A stretch of 64,000 bases of DNA, taken from NCBI RefSeq assembly GCF_001661345.1, contig NW_017962913.1, positions 2,554,694-2,618,693 on the forward strand. Direction: 5' to 3'. Origin of the DNA: Ascoidea rubescens DSM 1968 (taxonomy: Eukaryota; Ascomycota; Saccharomycetes; Ascoideales; Ascoideaceae). The notes under the pieces are model-generated. The model had not been told where the DNA came from, made no database searches, and worked only from the letters and a program-made list of their open reading frames with translations. Position 1 is the stretch's first letter. Each line of letters opens with the position of its first letter. The translations under genes were made by a program, and so were the position numbers. This document shows, one piece after another, positions 39,538-49,640 of the stretch.

Positions 39538-42093
39538 ATGAATATTAACAATTCCATTGGACAGTTCCCTGTCCCGAAACATTCTATTAACAATAATAAT
39601 AGTAATAATCATAATCATAATCATAATCATAATCATAATCATAATCATAATCATAATCATAATCATAATCATAATCAGAATCAGAATATCAATAACAATC
39701 TCAATTTAATTCAACAACAACAGTTTAATCAACAGTTTACTCAACAACAACATTTTCTTAACAATCCTCAAAATATAAGCATCAATAATATAACTCCAAT
39801 TCATTCTCAATCTCAATTGCTCAATATCATTAGCATTAATAATAACGTTCCCAATAATATTAACAATTCCAATACAATTAGCAATAACATTGGTAATAAT
39901 ATTGGTAATATTAGCAATATTAGTAATACTAATAATACTAATAATACTAATAATACTAATAATACTAATAATACTAATAATACTAATAATACTAATAATA
40001 CTAATAATACTAATAATACTAATAATANTAATAATATCAATAATACTAATACTAATACTGATGCTAATACTAATACTAATAATACTAATAATACTAATAA
40101 TACTAATAATACTAACATCACTAACAATCCTAACAATACTAACAATATTAACAATACTAACACCACTAATATTAATAATAATACTGTTGATATTAATAGT
40201 AAGGAATATAAAAAGCTTTTGGAAAACCCAACATCTGATTACCTATTTTACAAACAAATCATCCATCGTGATAAGAGTGCATTGAGCTATTTCGATCCAA
40301 ATCTGTATCACCACCAACAACAACTAAACAATGGCGTACCAAATTTCCAAGATGATCCAAACATCAAACTCAACATGGACTTGTTTAAAAATTTGGAACA
40401 AAATTTGCAGTATTATAATCAATTAAAACACCAAAGAATGACTAGCATTACTAATTTAAAGAACCCCAATTTGCTTAATAACATAAGTAACGTGAATATA
40501 AACAACGCAAATAATTTGAATAATGGGAATAATAATATGAATAATGGGAATAATATAAATAATGGGAATAATATGAATATTAACATCAACACGGAAAGTA
40601 TATGGGGAGACGGATATAAAGGCTATGGAAACAATTTCACCAATACAAAGACACGAGTTATACTACCCAATTCGAAAGAATGCCATTTTCAGAAGTTGAG
40701 CAAGTATTTCAACGATGTCAAGCTATCCAATTCATTGAACTTATCAAGACACCAAGATAAGAAATTCAAGCGAAAGAAAGAAGAGCTAGTGCCCATTCGA
40801 TTGGAGTTTGATGTTGAAAAGGATAAATTTCGGTTACGAGATACATTTACATGGAATCTCAATGAAGAGTTTGTGTCGTTGGAGACGTTTGTTAAGATGA
40901 TGATGGAAGATTACAAGTTAAATAAAAGTTCGTATACAGATGCAGTGTTGAAGAGTATAAAAGAGCAAATAAACGATTACCATTCGTTTGTGATAAACCG
41001 TTCTTCTAGTGAAGATCATGGTGATGATCATGATAATATTGATAATATTGATAATATTGATAATATTGATAATATTGATAATATTGATAATATTGATGAT
41101 AATATTGATAATAATATTGATAATAATATTGATAATAATCATGATAATAATAATAATGATGATATTGATAACGATGACGAGGATAATGGATTTAAAAAGT
41201 TCAGTGAAAAGTTTAATAGATCTATTAAGAAGAAACCAATTGATTTAAGAATAATTATTAAATTTGATATCACATTATCTAACAACCAGTATATTGATAA
41301 GATCGAATGGGACTTGGGCAATCCATTGAATAATCCGGAGGAGTTTGCAGAGTCTGTTACAGCGGAGTTGTCGTTGCCTGGAGAGTACAGTACAGCTATA
41401 GCACATACTATCCGAGAACAAAGCCAGCTATATACCAAGGCGTTGTATTTGAGTGGGTATGAGTTCAATGGAGAATTGGTTAAAGAGGAGGAGATCAAGC
41501 GGTATTTGTTGCCGATTGTGGAGGAGCAAAATATATTTCGAAGCAATGTTAAGGAACAAAACGAGTTTACGCCTATATTAAAGGATATGGATAAATTAGG
41601 AATTGAAAAGCTAGAGAAGGATCGAGAAAGAGAGAGTAGAAGAAAAAGAAGAAACACCGGTAGGGTGTTTAATAGAAGAGGAATACCATCGTTGCCGGAT
41701 CTAAGCGAGATTCAAAGAACGTTTCGAACAGCAGTGCCAAATTCTATATTGGCAGGAGGAATTTCATTGAGTGATAATATCGAGGATTATTATGAGTATT
41801 ACGATGAACAAAAAGAGGTGTTTCTTAAGATGAAGAAAATCGATCGAAAGAGTGAAGAAGACGGAGAAGGAGAAGTGGAAGGAAATGGAGAAGGAAATGA
41901 GACTAAAGGGTATGGATTTGGAGAAGAGATCAGGAAAGAAGGAATTAATGTCAAGAATGAGTTAGAAAGGGGAAACAATTTTGGCAACGGTAATAATATG
42001 AATGTGAACACTAATATGAATGTGAATATGAACGTGAGTATGAATAGTAATGGCAATGGTAGTGCTGCTACTGCAGGTAGTGTTAATAAAAAT

Positions 42094-42126
<33 letters not shown>

Positions 42127-42522
42127 AATAATAATAATAATAATAATAATGACAACCACAACATAGATAATAATGATAATGAGTTTAGTAATGATTTCAA
42201 TAACGATTTCAATACGAATTTCAATAATTTTGGAAGCAATTTCAATGGTTTTGGGATGAGCAAAAAAAGAAGAAAACGAGATTTTGCAGAGGACTATGTT
42301 GATGAAGAAGAGGAAGATGAGGACGAAGAAGGCGAGCACAACGACTCACACGATGAAGACTACGTCGACAACGACGAGGACGACGACAGAGTTGTCTTCA
42401 GAAACCGCAAAGGCAGGAGACCCAGAGAGTTCTCTGCCGACGGGCGCCGGGGCGCACGCAGCTCCAGGGTGACGGTGCGTCGCGACGCGCACAGGTTCAT
42501 AGTGACGGTAAAGTACTTGTGA
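39538..42522 (+). CDS. SNF5: SNF5-family SWI/SNF chromatin remodelling subunit
   Basis: Seen: 994 codons from ATG 39538. The first 370 residues are Asn/His/Thr/Gln repeats. The SNF5 domain spans about residues 415-690 with two related repeats (VPIRLEFDVEKDKFRLRDTF... and LRIIIKFDITLSNNQYIDKI...). After it comes RRGIPSLPDLSEIQRTFRT, seen after the SNF5 domain in Snf5 proteins. An Asp/Asn/Ile run interrupts the two repeats and poly-Asn lies near 850-875. The long Q/N-rich N-terminus and length favour Snf5 (905) over the RSC paralog Sfh1 (426). The tail has an acidic block, then an Arg-rich end encoded by GC-rich sequence running into an intergenic island. One base is undetermined (N at 40028), so one codon is unknown. 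Known: a core subunit contacting the nucleosome acidic patch. Confidence 0.92.
39606..39675 (+). repeat. AATCAT hexanucleotide repeat (Asn-His)n
   Basis: About eleven near-perfect copies in the SNF5 N-terminus; a typical length-variable coding microsatellite. Confidence 0.9.
39923..40150 (+). repeat. AATACTAAT nonanucleotide repeat (Asn-Thr-Asn)n with one N base
   Basis: A long run of 9-bp units, interrupted at 40028 by an undetermined base, then resuming with variation to about 40150. Assembly length here may be unreliable. Confidence 0.9.
41033..41165 (+). repeat. GATAATATT nonanucleotide repeat (Asp-Asn-Ile)n
   Basis: At least seven perfect 9-bp units, then degenerate GATAATAAT units, lying between the two SNF5 repeats. 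Confidence 0.9.
42086..42150 (+). repeat. AAC then AAT trinucleotide run (poly-Asn)
   Basis: AAC units switch to AAT units partway; together they code about 20 Asn. Confidence 0.9.
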
Positions 42523-43859
42523 GCACCAGCGGAAGCAAAAGCAGCAGCAACGCACGTGCAAAAGGTTAGCGCACACGTGAGCGACAAAGCGCACCTGATA
42601 CACCTGCATGTCTGAGATTGTTGCCTGGCACAGCGGAGTGCTGGCGCACAGCAACCCTGCGGGGACAGGATCTGACTCGTTCTGCAATGACCAATGCCCG
42701 AGCGCCAATAACGGGCATAAGTAGTGGTATTCCGTTACAACGCCTATGCGACCCCTGCGCTGTGGCAGCTCGCAGAGGCAAACACGTGCGCGAGATGAGC
42801 ACCAAGAGTGTGAAGTGGCGTGACTGCCCTGTGGCACCGGGTCAGATGGCGCAGGGGTGTGGCTGTGCCGTAGCGCCGCGGACGAGTGCGGTGTGGTACG
42901 GACATAGGCGTGATAGCAAGCGCTAAGCAGCTCCGGCAGCAGCAGCAGAAGGAGCAGTGTTCAACGTTGCACAAGCGACACCAATCCAACTTAGCTGCTT
43001 ACCTCCTCTAACTCCTTCTTACTGTGCTTTTCCAAAGAGTTCCATCCTTTTTGTTGCTAATCTCCAAAAGTCTGTCATTTCTCTGCTTTCCTTTAAGCTT
43101 TTGGCTATCTCCAGAAGAAATTTGCTAACTTTTCTAATGTGCAACTCCATAATATTTATTTTTATCTGTGGTTGTATTCTTATCTACTTCATCTGGCTCC
43201 AATAATCCAGACACTTCACACTCCAATAGCCCAGACAGATCAAGCAAATCAATTCAAATCAATTCTACTCAATTTCATTCAGTTCCATTCAATTTATCCC
43301 AATAGCTTTCTCCAGTTTTATCCAGTTTTATCCAGTTTTATCCAGTTTTATCCACTTGTTGGTTGCAAGAGCTCCCAGCAGTTTTCTGCTTCCCTTTGAC
43401 TAATTCGTTTAAATAGATTCTCATATTCAATTCAATTTCACTTCACTTCACTTCAATTTAATTTGAATTTTAAATTCTAATTTAAAATTAATTCCCTCTC
43501 TATCCATAGAGAAGTTGATTAAAAGTTTAAGCCCTTCTCAATTTATAAAAACAATCTCCCAACATTTATTAAAAAATCAATTATCACTCGTCAATCATTA
43601 CTCAATCATTAATCAACTATTATTCATCAAATATCAAATATCAAATATATATTATATTATATCATAAAACAAAATAAAACACTAAAAATTAAAAAAAATA
43701 TAAAACACTTTACTCACTTTTTTTTCCCTACTTTCTCATTTTAATTTTTCTTTCTTTTTTTTCTTTCTTTCACTTTCACTTTCACTTTCACTCCCACTCT
43801 CACTTTTATTCTTATCATATATCATCTTGATACACCCTTTCAGCAATTAATAACTAAAC
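42523..43859. other. 1.3-kb intergenic region: GC island, then AT-rich promoter
   Basis: 42523-42990 continues the GC-rich 3' end of SNF5 and has three CACGTG sites (42553-42558, 42574-42579, 42783-42788) and GCAGCAGCAG near 42935. No consistent frame or known RNA was recognised. 43000-43300 is mixed sequence, 43311-43350 a 10-bp tandem repeat, and 43400-43859 a TC-rich promoter and leader of DUF1 with CACTTT repeats near 43770-43800. Confidence 0.5.
43311..43350 (+). repeat. Four perfect copies of a 10-bp repeat, TCCAGTTTTA
   Basis: 40 bp of exact tandem repeat followed by a partial fifth unit (TCCAC), 510 bp upstream of DUF1. It could be an array of factor-binding sites spaced one helical turn apart. 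Confidence 0.85.
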
Positions 43860-46800
43860 ATGTCAAGATCAAATTGCAAAACCTTGACCTATGTCTTGGG
43901 CTCTTCTGATCCTCATAATGGCCATTCCTTGGGCATAAACAAGATCAAATATAATGTCAACAATAATACGCTATTCTCTTCTGGAAGAGATGGTATACTA
44001 TCTCAATGGATTAATAAAAATCATCATCATCACCATAATGATAGTGATAATGATAATGATAATGATATTACTAATACTGATAACGATACCTATGATGAAT
44101 ATATCAACAACTACGATAATGATGACATCATAGATAACTCCCAATTATCAAATATAATCAATAAATCATATTCTTCCTCAACCTCTGACTACAATGACAA
44201 CCTATTGAAAAACCTATCCTACAACCTAATCAAAAAGGGACTTCCTCTTTATCCCAATGCCTCAAATCAAAACTCTTACTCTCTACTAAATTATAATCAT
44301 CTCCACTCAGATTGGATAAATGATTTTGAATTCATAGACCCTTCTTCAAATCTAGTCTCTTGTTCTTCTGATTTATCTCTTAAAATATGGAACTATAAAA
44401 AAAATATCAACCACTCCAACAACGACGACGATAATGATGATAATAATTATAATGATGACGACAACTCAAAAAATATCATCACCTCCAACTCAAACTCCAG
44501 CGCTAACAATGATGATAACAACAACAATAACAACAATGACTTGACAACTTTAGGATACCACAACGACTACGTCAAAGCTCTAGCCTATCCAAACTCATCC
44601 TTCAATCAATACAACTCAAACTGGATTGCAAGTGGTGGTTTGGATAAATTCATCAACATCTGGGACTTGAACAAACTATGCAAAATCCAATCTTATCTAC
44701 CAAACGACATCAAAATATCTCTCAACATCATCAACTATTCTCCAATATCAACTTCAAACATCAACAACCCAATTGATTCCCTAACTGACCCAAATCTAAA
44801 TCTAAACATCAAAATACAACAACTAAAATCCTCTCTCCTCTTAAACAACCAAAATATCCCATCAAACTCAATCATCCAACCCACCACCACCACAACCCCA
44901 AATACGCAACAAATCTCTTACTTATCTAATATTTTCAACAACAACATTTATAACAACAACCAAAACAACAAAACATCTCTAATTTTCAACAACTCTTCAA
45001 ATAAGGGTTCCATCTACGCCTTATCTGCTACCGATAATCTAATTGCCTCTGGTGGCACTGAAAACATCATACACATATTTGATAAAAGAATCCCTTCAAC
45101 AAACTACAACAACTTTAACGCTTCAAAATCAATCATAAAATTAATTGGCCATACTGACAACATCAAGTCCTTATTACTATCCGATGAATGGATTCTTTCC
45201 GGCTCTTCTGACTCAACCGTCAAACTATGGTCCTTGAAAAATAATAGAGTCTTTAAAACTTTTGACATGCACAACTCCTCAATCTGGTCTCTTTATAGTG
45301 ACTTTAAAGATTTTAAAGTCTTTTATTCCGGCGATAAAAATGGCTACATCTATAAAACTGACTTGAGAGGCTCCAACTATAATTACTACAACAAAACTTG
45401 CTTAAATAGCTCAGATCTTACTAATAATGACGAAATCCCTAATACAAAATTACCAAAACTGAAAAATATTAACGATGACTACGAATTCTTAAATAACAAA
45501 TTAAATGAAAATTTAGGTGTAGTTACAATGATTTCAAAACAATCTGCGGGCGTTTTATCAATAGCAGTAGAACCTGAAATTAATAAATCTTCATCTAGTG
45601 GTTCTAATGGTTCTAATGGTGACACTGAAAATATGGGAACTACTGTTGGTAAAATATGGTCTGCTACAAATAGCTCATCGTTATTCTCATTTAAAGACAT
45701 CAACTTAAACAACCTAATCTTATATCAATTTTTAGTCACAACAAAACAGTTCAACAACAACTTCATTAATGATGCTTCAATAAATTTCTCAAATTTTAAG
45801 AAAAATTATTTAAATAAAAATTACTTTAATGATAATTTTTCAATTTCAAGTGTTACTTCTCCTCTAAGCAATATGTCTATCCATAACGAAGAATTCTCTT
45901 CGTTTAGCAATCCTGCACTTAATTCAGACACAATTGTTGATGATGATGATCTATTCGACCTAGTCTCCCAATTTTCTTCAGAGACTTCCCCTCCAAATGG
46001 TCATTCACCATCTTTATCAAATTTTGAATCCTTTCCAAACCAAAATGATGAATCCTTTAGCTTAACAAGTGTCATGAGTGATGATTTAATGAAATCAAAT
46101 TTCCCCGATTTTAATGATAGTCCAACTTATGAATCAAGTTTTGTTTCAATAGCTGGTGGTCCAAGCTCCCAATTTATTAATATCGATGGAAAAGGTAATG
46201 CATGTAATAATTCTATTGAATCAATAAAAATTGAAATGTTATCAGAAGCCTTACCAACTCAACAAGTCATCCTAAAACCTTTAAACGACTGCTGCTATGA
46301 TAAAATAAAGGGTCAGTCATCGATAGTTAAATTCAGATTACTAAATAATAGAAGAAATATAGTAACGTTAGAATCTGATGGCGATATTAAACTATGGGAT
46401 ATCCTAACTTGTTCAGTTATAAAATCATTTAAACTTAATAACGATACAACAGAAATTAAATCAGATGATGATGATGATGATGAGAATCTTGATGATGAAA
46501 AATGTTGTTCTGATGATGAAAATTTTAATATAAATGAAAGTGATAATGAAAGTGTTATTGATCATATGGAATACCAAAAGGATGCTTTAATAGAACTAGA
46601 AGCTAAACATGAAGAGGCATTTGAAAATATAATTCATAAATATCAAACAAATGAAACATTGAAAAATTGGTGCAAGGTTTCACTTAAAATAGGAAAATTA
46701 TTTATAACAATAAGCCCTAAAACATTTCTCGATTGTGAAATCTATAAAGACGATTTAATGGAGGCATACGGAGAATTACTTGATGATGGATTTGACCAAG

Positions 46801-48149
46801 GTGAAATTGATAGAGAATTAAAAGATGTTGAACAAGATCCTAGTGAGATTCGATACAACTTAGGTAAAATAATCTTGAAATCAATGTTTTATGAATTTTT
46901 ACAAAAAGAAATCAAGTTGGATGAAGTTTACCGTTACAAATTGATTAAAATTTTTGAAGAAAAAGAAATTTCAACCAAACAAAAGATTAATAAAGTTAAT
47001 ACAAAAATTAGTAATAGTAATAGTATTGATGAAAATTCAACTGAAATTGATATTATTAACGGTGCTAATGGCAATATAAATGGAAATGGAAATGGAAATG
47101 GAAATGGGCTAACTAGGTTGCATTCAAAAGACAGTGAAAACAATACGTATCTTAAAAAATTAAAAAAATTTGGAATTAAAAATACGTTTAAAAGACAAAA
47201 TAGTATTAATAACTCAAAGTTTAGTAAAAGCAATCATCATTTAAATGGAGATAAAAATGAAAGCGATTTGAACAATTCAACTCCATCCTCTTATTCATTG
47301 AAGGATATTGATAAATCTAATGTTTCATTAACCATATATCCAGAGGTTGATGACTCATTGTCATCAATCATAAAAGATGTCCGAAATAAATACAATAGCT
47401 TGAATATTCATGATGTTGAAAGTTTGAAAGATACATCATATATATTATCTAACAAGTTTATGGTTCCAATAATTTCTAGTTTAAGTAATCTATCGCATTC
47501 AGATGAAAATGGTAAGAATTTGAAAAAAGGTCATAAAAATAGCAAAAATAATTCTAAAATTATACTATTAATTGATCAACAATTGCCAATATTAAAAGGC
47601 AACTCAATAAACCTATTTAATTGTTATGTGGATGAAATATCTAGTAATGAAGAAGTATTTAAAAAACTAGAAATAATGCTACCAAATTGGGTTGGTAGAA
47701 GTTTATTAATGGATCAATACAATCAATTTGAATTACCTAAGGTTACATTTGTTGTTGAAGAATGGAAAGATCCTAAGGAAAATGAAAATGAAAAAGAAGA
47801 AAATGAAAAGATTGTAAAGAGTAGTTCAACTTCTTTATTTTCATCCAAAAAGAACCATAATAACAATAGTAATAAAAATAATACTCATAACTCATTGCCG
47901 TTATTAGAACACTCATCATTAAGATTAAATGCAGCGAATCCAATCCGAATCAGGAAAATCTTGAGCTACATTATAGATAAATTTAAGAGTCCACCAAGTG
48001 AAAGCAAACAACTTAACCCAGAAGATTGGCTTGAAATTTTGTGCAATGAGGAAGTATTGCCATATAATATGACATTAATTACTGTTAAAACCAAAATTTG
48101 GAAATCAAGTACAGATGTGTGTTTAAGATATAGAAGAAAAAAGAATTAA
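43860..48149 (+). CDS. DUF1: WDR48/UAF1-family WD40 protein (Duf1)
   Basis: Seen: 1429 codons from ATG 43860. It begins LTYVLGSSDPHNGHSLGINKIKYN and FSSGRDGILSQWI, the family N-terminus. WD repeats are visible up to about residue 510 (SDLSLKIWNY, IASGGLDKFINIWDL, IASGGTENIIHIFDKR, LSGSSDSTVKLWSLK), with one more blade near 850 (NIVTLESDGDIKLWDI). The final 110 residues (RIRKILSYIIDKFK, WLEILCNEEVLP, LITVKTKIWKSSTDVCLRYR) match the ubiquitin-like C-terminal domain of this family (DUF3337). Asp/Asn and Ser runs inflate it beyond S. cerevisiae Duf1 (about 1116). Known: these proteins bind and activate deubiquitinases of the Ubp9/Ubp13 or USP1/12/46 group. Confidence 0.93.
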   Translation: MSRSNCKTLTYVLGSSDPHNGHSLGINKIKYNVNNNTLFSSGRDGILSQWINKNHHHHHNDSDNDNDNDITNTDNDTYDEYINNYDNDDIIDNSQLSNIINKSYSSSTSDYNDNLLKNLSYNLIKKGLPLYPNASNQNSYSLLNYNHLHSDWINDFEFIDPSSNLVSCSSDLSLKIWNYKKNINHSNNDDDNDDNNYNDDDNSKNIITSNSNSSANNDDNNNNNNNDLTTLGYHNDYVKALAYPNSSFNQYNSNWIASGGLDKFINIWDLNKLCKIQSYLPNDIKISLNIINYSPISTSNINNPIDSLTDPNLNLNIKIQQLKSSLLLNNQNIPSNSIIQPTTTTTPNTQQISYLSNIFNNNIYNNNQNNKTSLIFNNSSNKGSIYALSATDNLIASGGTENIIHIFDKRIPSTNYNNFNASKSIIKLIGHTDNIKSLLLSDEWILSGSSDSTVKLWSLKNNRVFKTFDMHNSSIWSLYSDFKDFKVFYSGDKNGYIYKTDLRGSNYNYYNKTCLNSSDLTNNDEIPNTKLPKLKNINDDYEFLNNKLNENLGVVTMISKQSAGVLSIAVEPEINKSSSSGSNGSNGDTENMGTTVGKIWSATNSSSLFSFKDINLNNLILYQFLVTTKQFNNNFINDASINFSNFKKNYLNKNYFNDNFSISSVTSPLSNMSIHNEEFSSFSNPALNSDTIVDDDDLFDLVSQFSSETSPPNGHSPSLSNFESFPNQNDESFSLTSVMSDDLMKSNFPDFNDSPTYESSFVSIAGGPSSQFINIDGKGNACNNSIESIKIEMLSEALPTQQVILKPLNDCCYDKIKGQSSIVKFRLLNNRRNIVTLESDGDIKLWDILTCSVIKSFKLNNDTTEIKSDDDDDDENLDDEKCCSDDENFNINESDNESVIDHMEYQKDALIELEAKHEEAFENIIHKYQTNETLKNWCKVSLKIGKLFITISPKTFLDCEIYKDDLMEAYGELLDDGFDQGEIDRELKDVEQDPSEIRYNLGKIILKSMFYEFLQKEIKLDEVYRYKLIKIFEEKEISTKQKINKVNTKISNSNSIDENSTEIDIINGANGNINGNGNGNGNGLTRLHSKDSENNTYLKKLKKFGIKNTFKRQNSINNSKFSKSNHHLNGDKNESDLNNSTPSSYSLKDIDKSNVSLTIYPEVDDSLSSIIKDVRNKYNSLNIHDVESLKDTSYILSNKFMVPIISSLSNLSHSDENGKNLKKGHKNSKNNSKIILLIDQQLPILKGNSINLFNCYVDEISSNEEVFKKLEIMLPNWVGRSLLMDQYNQFELPKVTFVVEEWKDPKENENEKEENEKIVKSSSTSLFSSKKNHNNNSNKNNTHNSLPLLEHSSLRLNAANPIRIRKILSYIIDKFKSPPSESKQLNPEDWLEILCNEEVLPYNMTLITVKTKIWKSSTDVCLRYRRKKN

Positions 48150-48694
48150 AAATTAAAACTTGAAATTTAATATTTCAACGGGTAAATTAAAACCCACTTT
48201 TTATTAGTTTTTTTTGCACTATTTTTTTTACTATTTTTGTTTTTACTTTTTAAAAAATTTTTATTTTTGATACTATTTTTGTTGTTTTTTACTTTTTTAC
48301 TTTTTTTCATTTGATATTTTTATTTTGTTTTGGTAACTTTTATCTAACTGTTTTTCATTTTGTTTTGAAGTTATGTGTAACGCATATTATGTTTTTAATG
48401 ATTAATGATATAAACTCGCTCTTTTGAATCAATATTTTGGGAATCACAGGTCTGTGTAGCATGTAGTCGAATAAAGCAGCAAAAGCAGCAAAAGCAGCAT
48501 ATACCGCTGTGTGAGTTCCGAGGTACCGATCAAGTCACGTTCTCCGACCAGCTCCAGCCAATGAGCACGCGGAATAAAAGCTGAAAATTCTGAAGTTCTT
48601 TTTGGATTGGAAGATGTAAAAGAGGTGAAGCAGCTCCAACCATAACAAGAAAAGGTTCTTAAAGAAACATAGATTTTCGGAATATACAGCAAAA
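48150..48694. promoter_or_regulatory. ATP19 upstream region
   Basis: 48150-48420 is the T-rich DUF1 3' end. 48460-48600 is a short GC-richer patch with an AAGCAGCA array (48474-48499) and a CCAATGAG box near 48558, compatible with HAP-complex control of a respiratory gene. Confidence 0.5.
48474..48499 (+). repeat. AAGCAGCA repeat in the ATP19 promoter
   Basis: 26 bp identical to 17591-17616, about 200 bp upstream of the start. Confidence 0.7.
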
Positions 48695-49025
48695 ATGGCT
48701 AATGGTTACACTATTGCAGGAAAATTCTTTCCATCTCATGTTGTATGTTGTTTTTATATTCATTTTTGATTCAACTGTAACCAAATTGATATGCTCCAGT
48801 TTATTCTAGAAAACAATGATCACTAACAAATATTACTGTCTTTTTGGCTGATTTTTTCATTGTTGAATATAGTTATCTTTAGCAACAATTGGCACAGTTG
48901 TTTTGTTAGTTGCTCCTAAACCATGGAATAAGGTTGTAAGACCAGCTACTCCTCCATTAAATGCTTCATCTCCCGAAGAGGAAAAATTCATTAAAGACTA
49001 CTTGGAGAAAGCTGCTAAGTTATAA
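48695..49025 (+). CDS. ATP19: F1Fo-ATP synthase subunit k, two exons
   Basis: Model: exon 1 is 48695-48742 (MANGYTIAGKFFPSHV), a 130-nt intron runs from 48743 to 48872, and exon 2 is 48873-49025; 66 residues. S. cerevisiae Atp19 is 68 residues and has the same order: a GKAIPPHQLAIGTLG-like start (here GKFFPSHV-LSLATIGTVV), one membrane segment (here LATIGTVVLLVAP), PKP, and DEEKFIENYLKK (here EEEKFIKDYLEKA). Splice signals are strong: GTATGT, branch CACTAAC, acceptor TATAG, phase 0 on both sides. Known: subunit k is a small inner-membrane protein in the dimeric ATP synthase. The match and the splicing together make this a secure call despite the size. Confidence 0.88.
48743..48872 (+). other. 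ATP19 intron (130 nt)
   Basis: Donor GTATGT at 48743, branch CACTAAC at 48821-48827, acceptor ATAG ending at 48872. It splits the protein directly before the membrane segment. Confidence 0.85.
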
Positions 49026-49640
49026 ATTAGATTAGAGAAAAATTAGAGCGAAGTTTATCAGAAAAAAATCAAAAATTAAAAATCAAAAACATTAATGTAA
49101 AGGTTTACTATAAATAATCACTATGAATTATTTTTTATACAAACAATATAAATAATGGTCATGGGGAAGATGTTTATATATTAAATTCCTTGCTTGCTGA
49201 TCTATTTTTTTTTCATTTTTTATTTTTTTTAATTTATTTCATTGAGTCTTAAAAAACATATCAAAATATTTAATTCAACTAATTTAATTTTGCACTAATT
49301 ATTAAATTAAGATATCAAAATACAAAATGTTGGAAAGTGGTAATTTCTTGTTTATATATACTATCTTTTTTTTATTAGATTCTTTCATTTGGTGTTTTTG
49401 TCTACTGTAATACATATTCTATTAAAAAACGATATAAATACCATCTGTAGTTGACTGGTAAATTCACCAAACTCATCAAAATGATCAAGTTCTTCAAATC
49501 CATCAGTTTATAATATTTATCACCAGTATTGTGGATCCCGCTCTTGAATATTTTTTTATTTATAGAATCAAAACAAGAAGGTTGATAATAATCATGGTGA
49601 TGATATGTTTATGATATGATGAATTGTTGACTTATTAATA
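49026..49640. other. Intergenic between ATP19 and the SPP381-like gene
   Basis: AT-rich 615 bp with T runs. An ATG at about 49481 opens only an eleven-codon frame. No gene is called. Confidence 0.5.

Noticed and set aside
42566-42989. Frames of 80-160 codons and a possible structured RNA in the SNF5-DUF1 gap
   Set aside because: No match to the RNase P, RNase MRP, SRP or snRNA signatures I know, and no consistent frame; left as a GC island.
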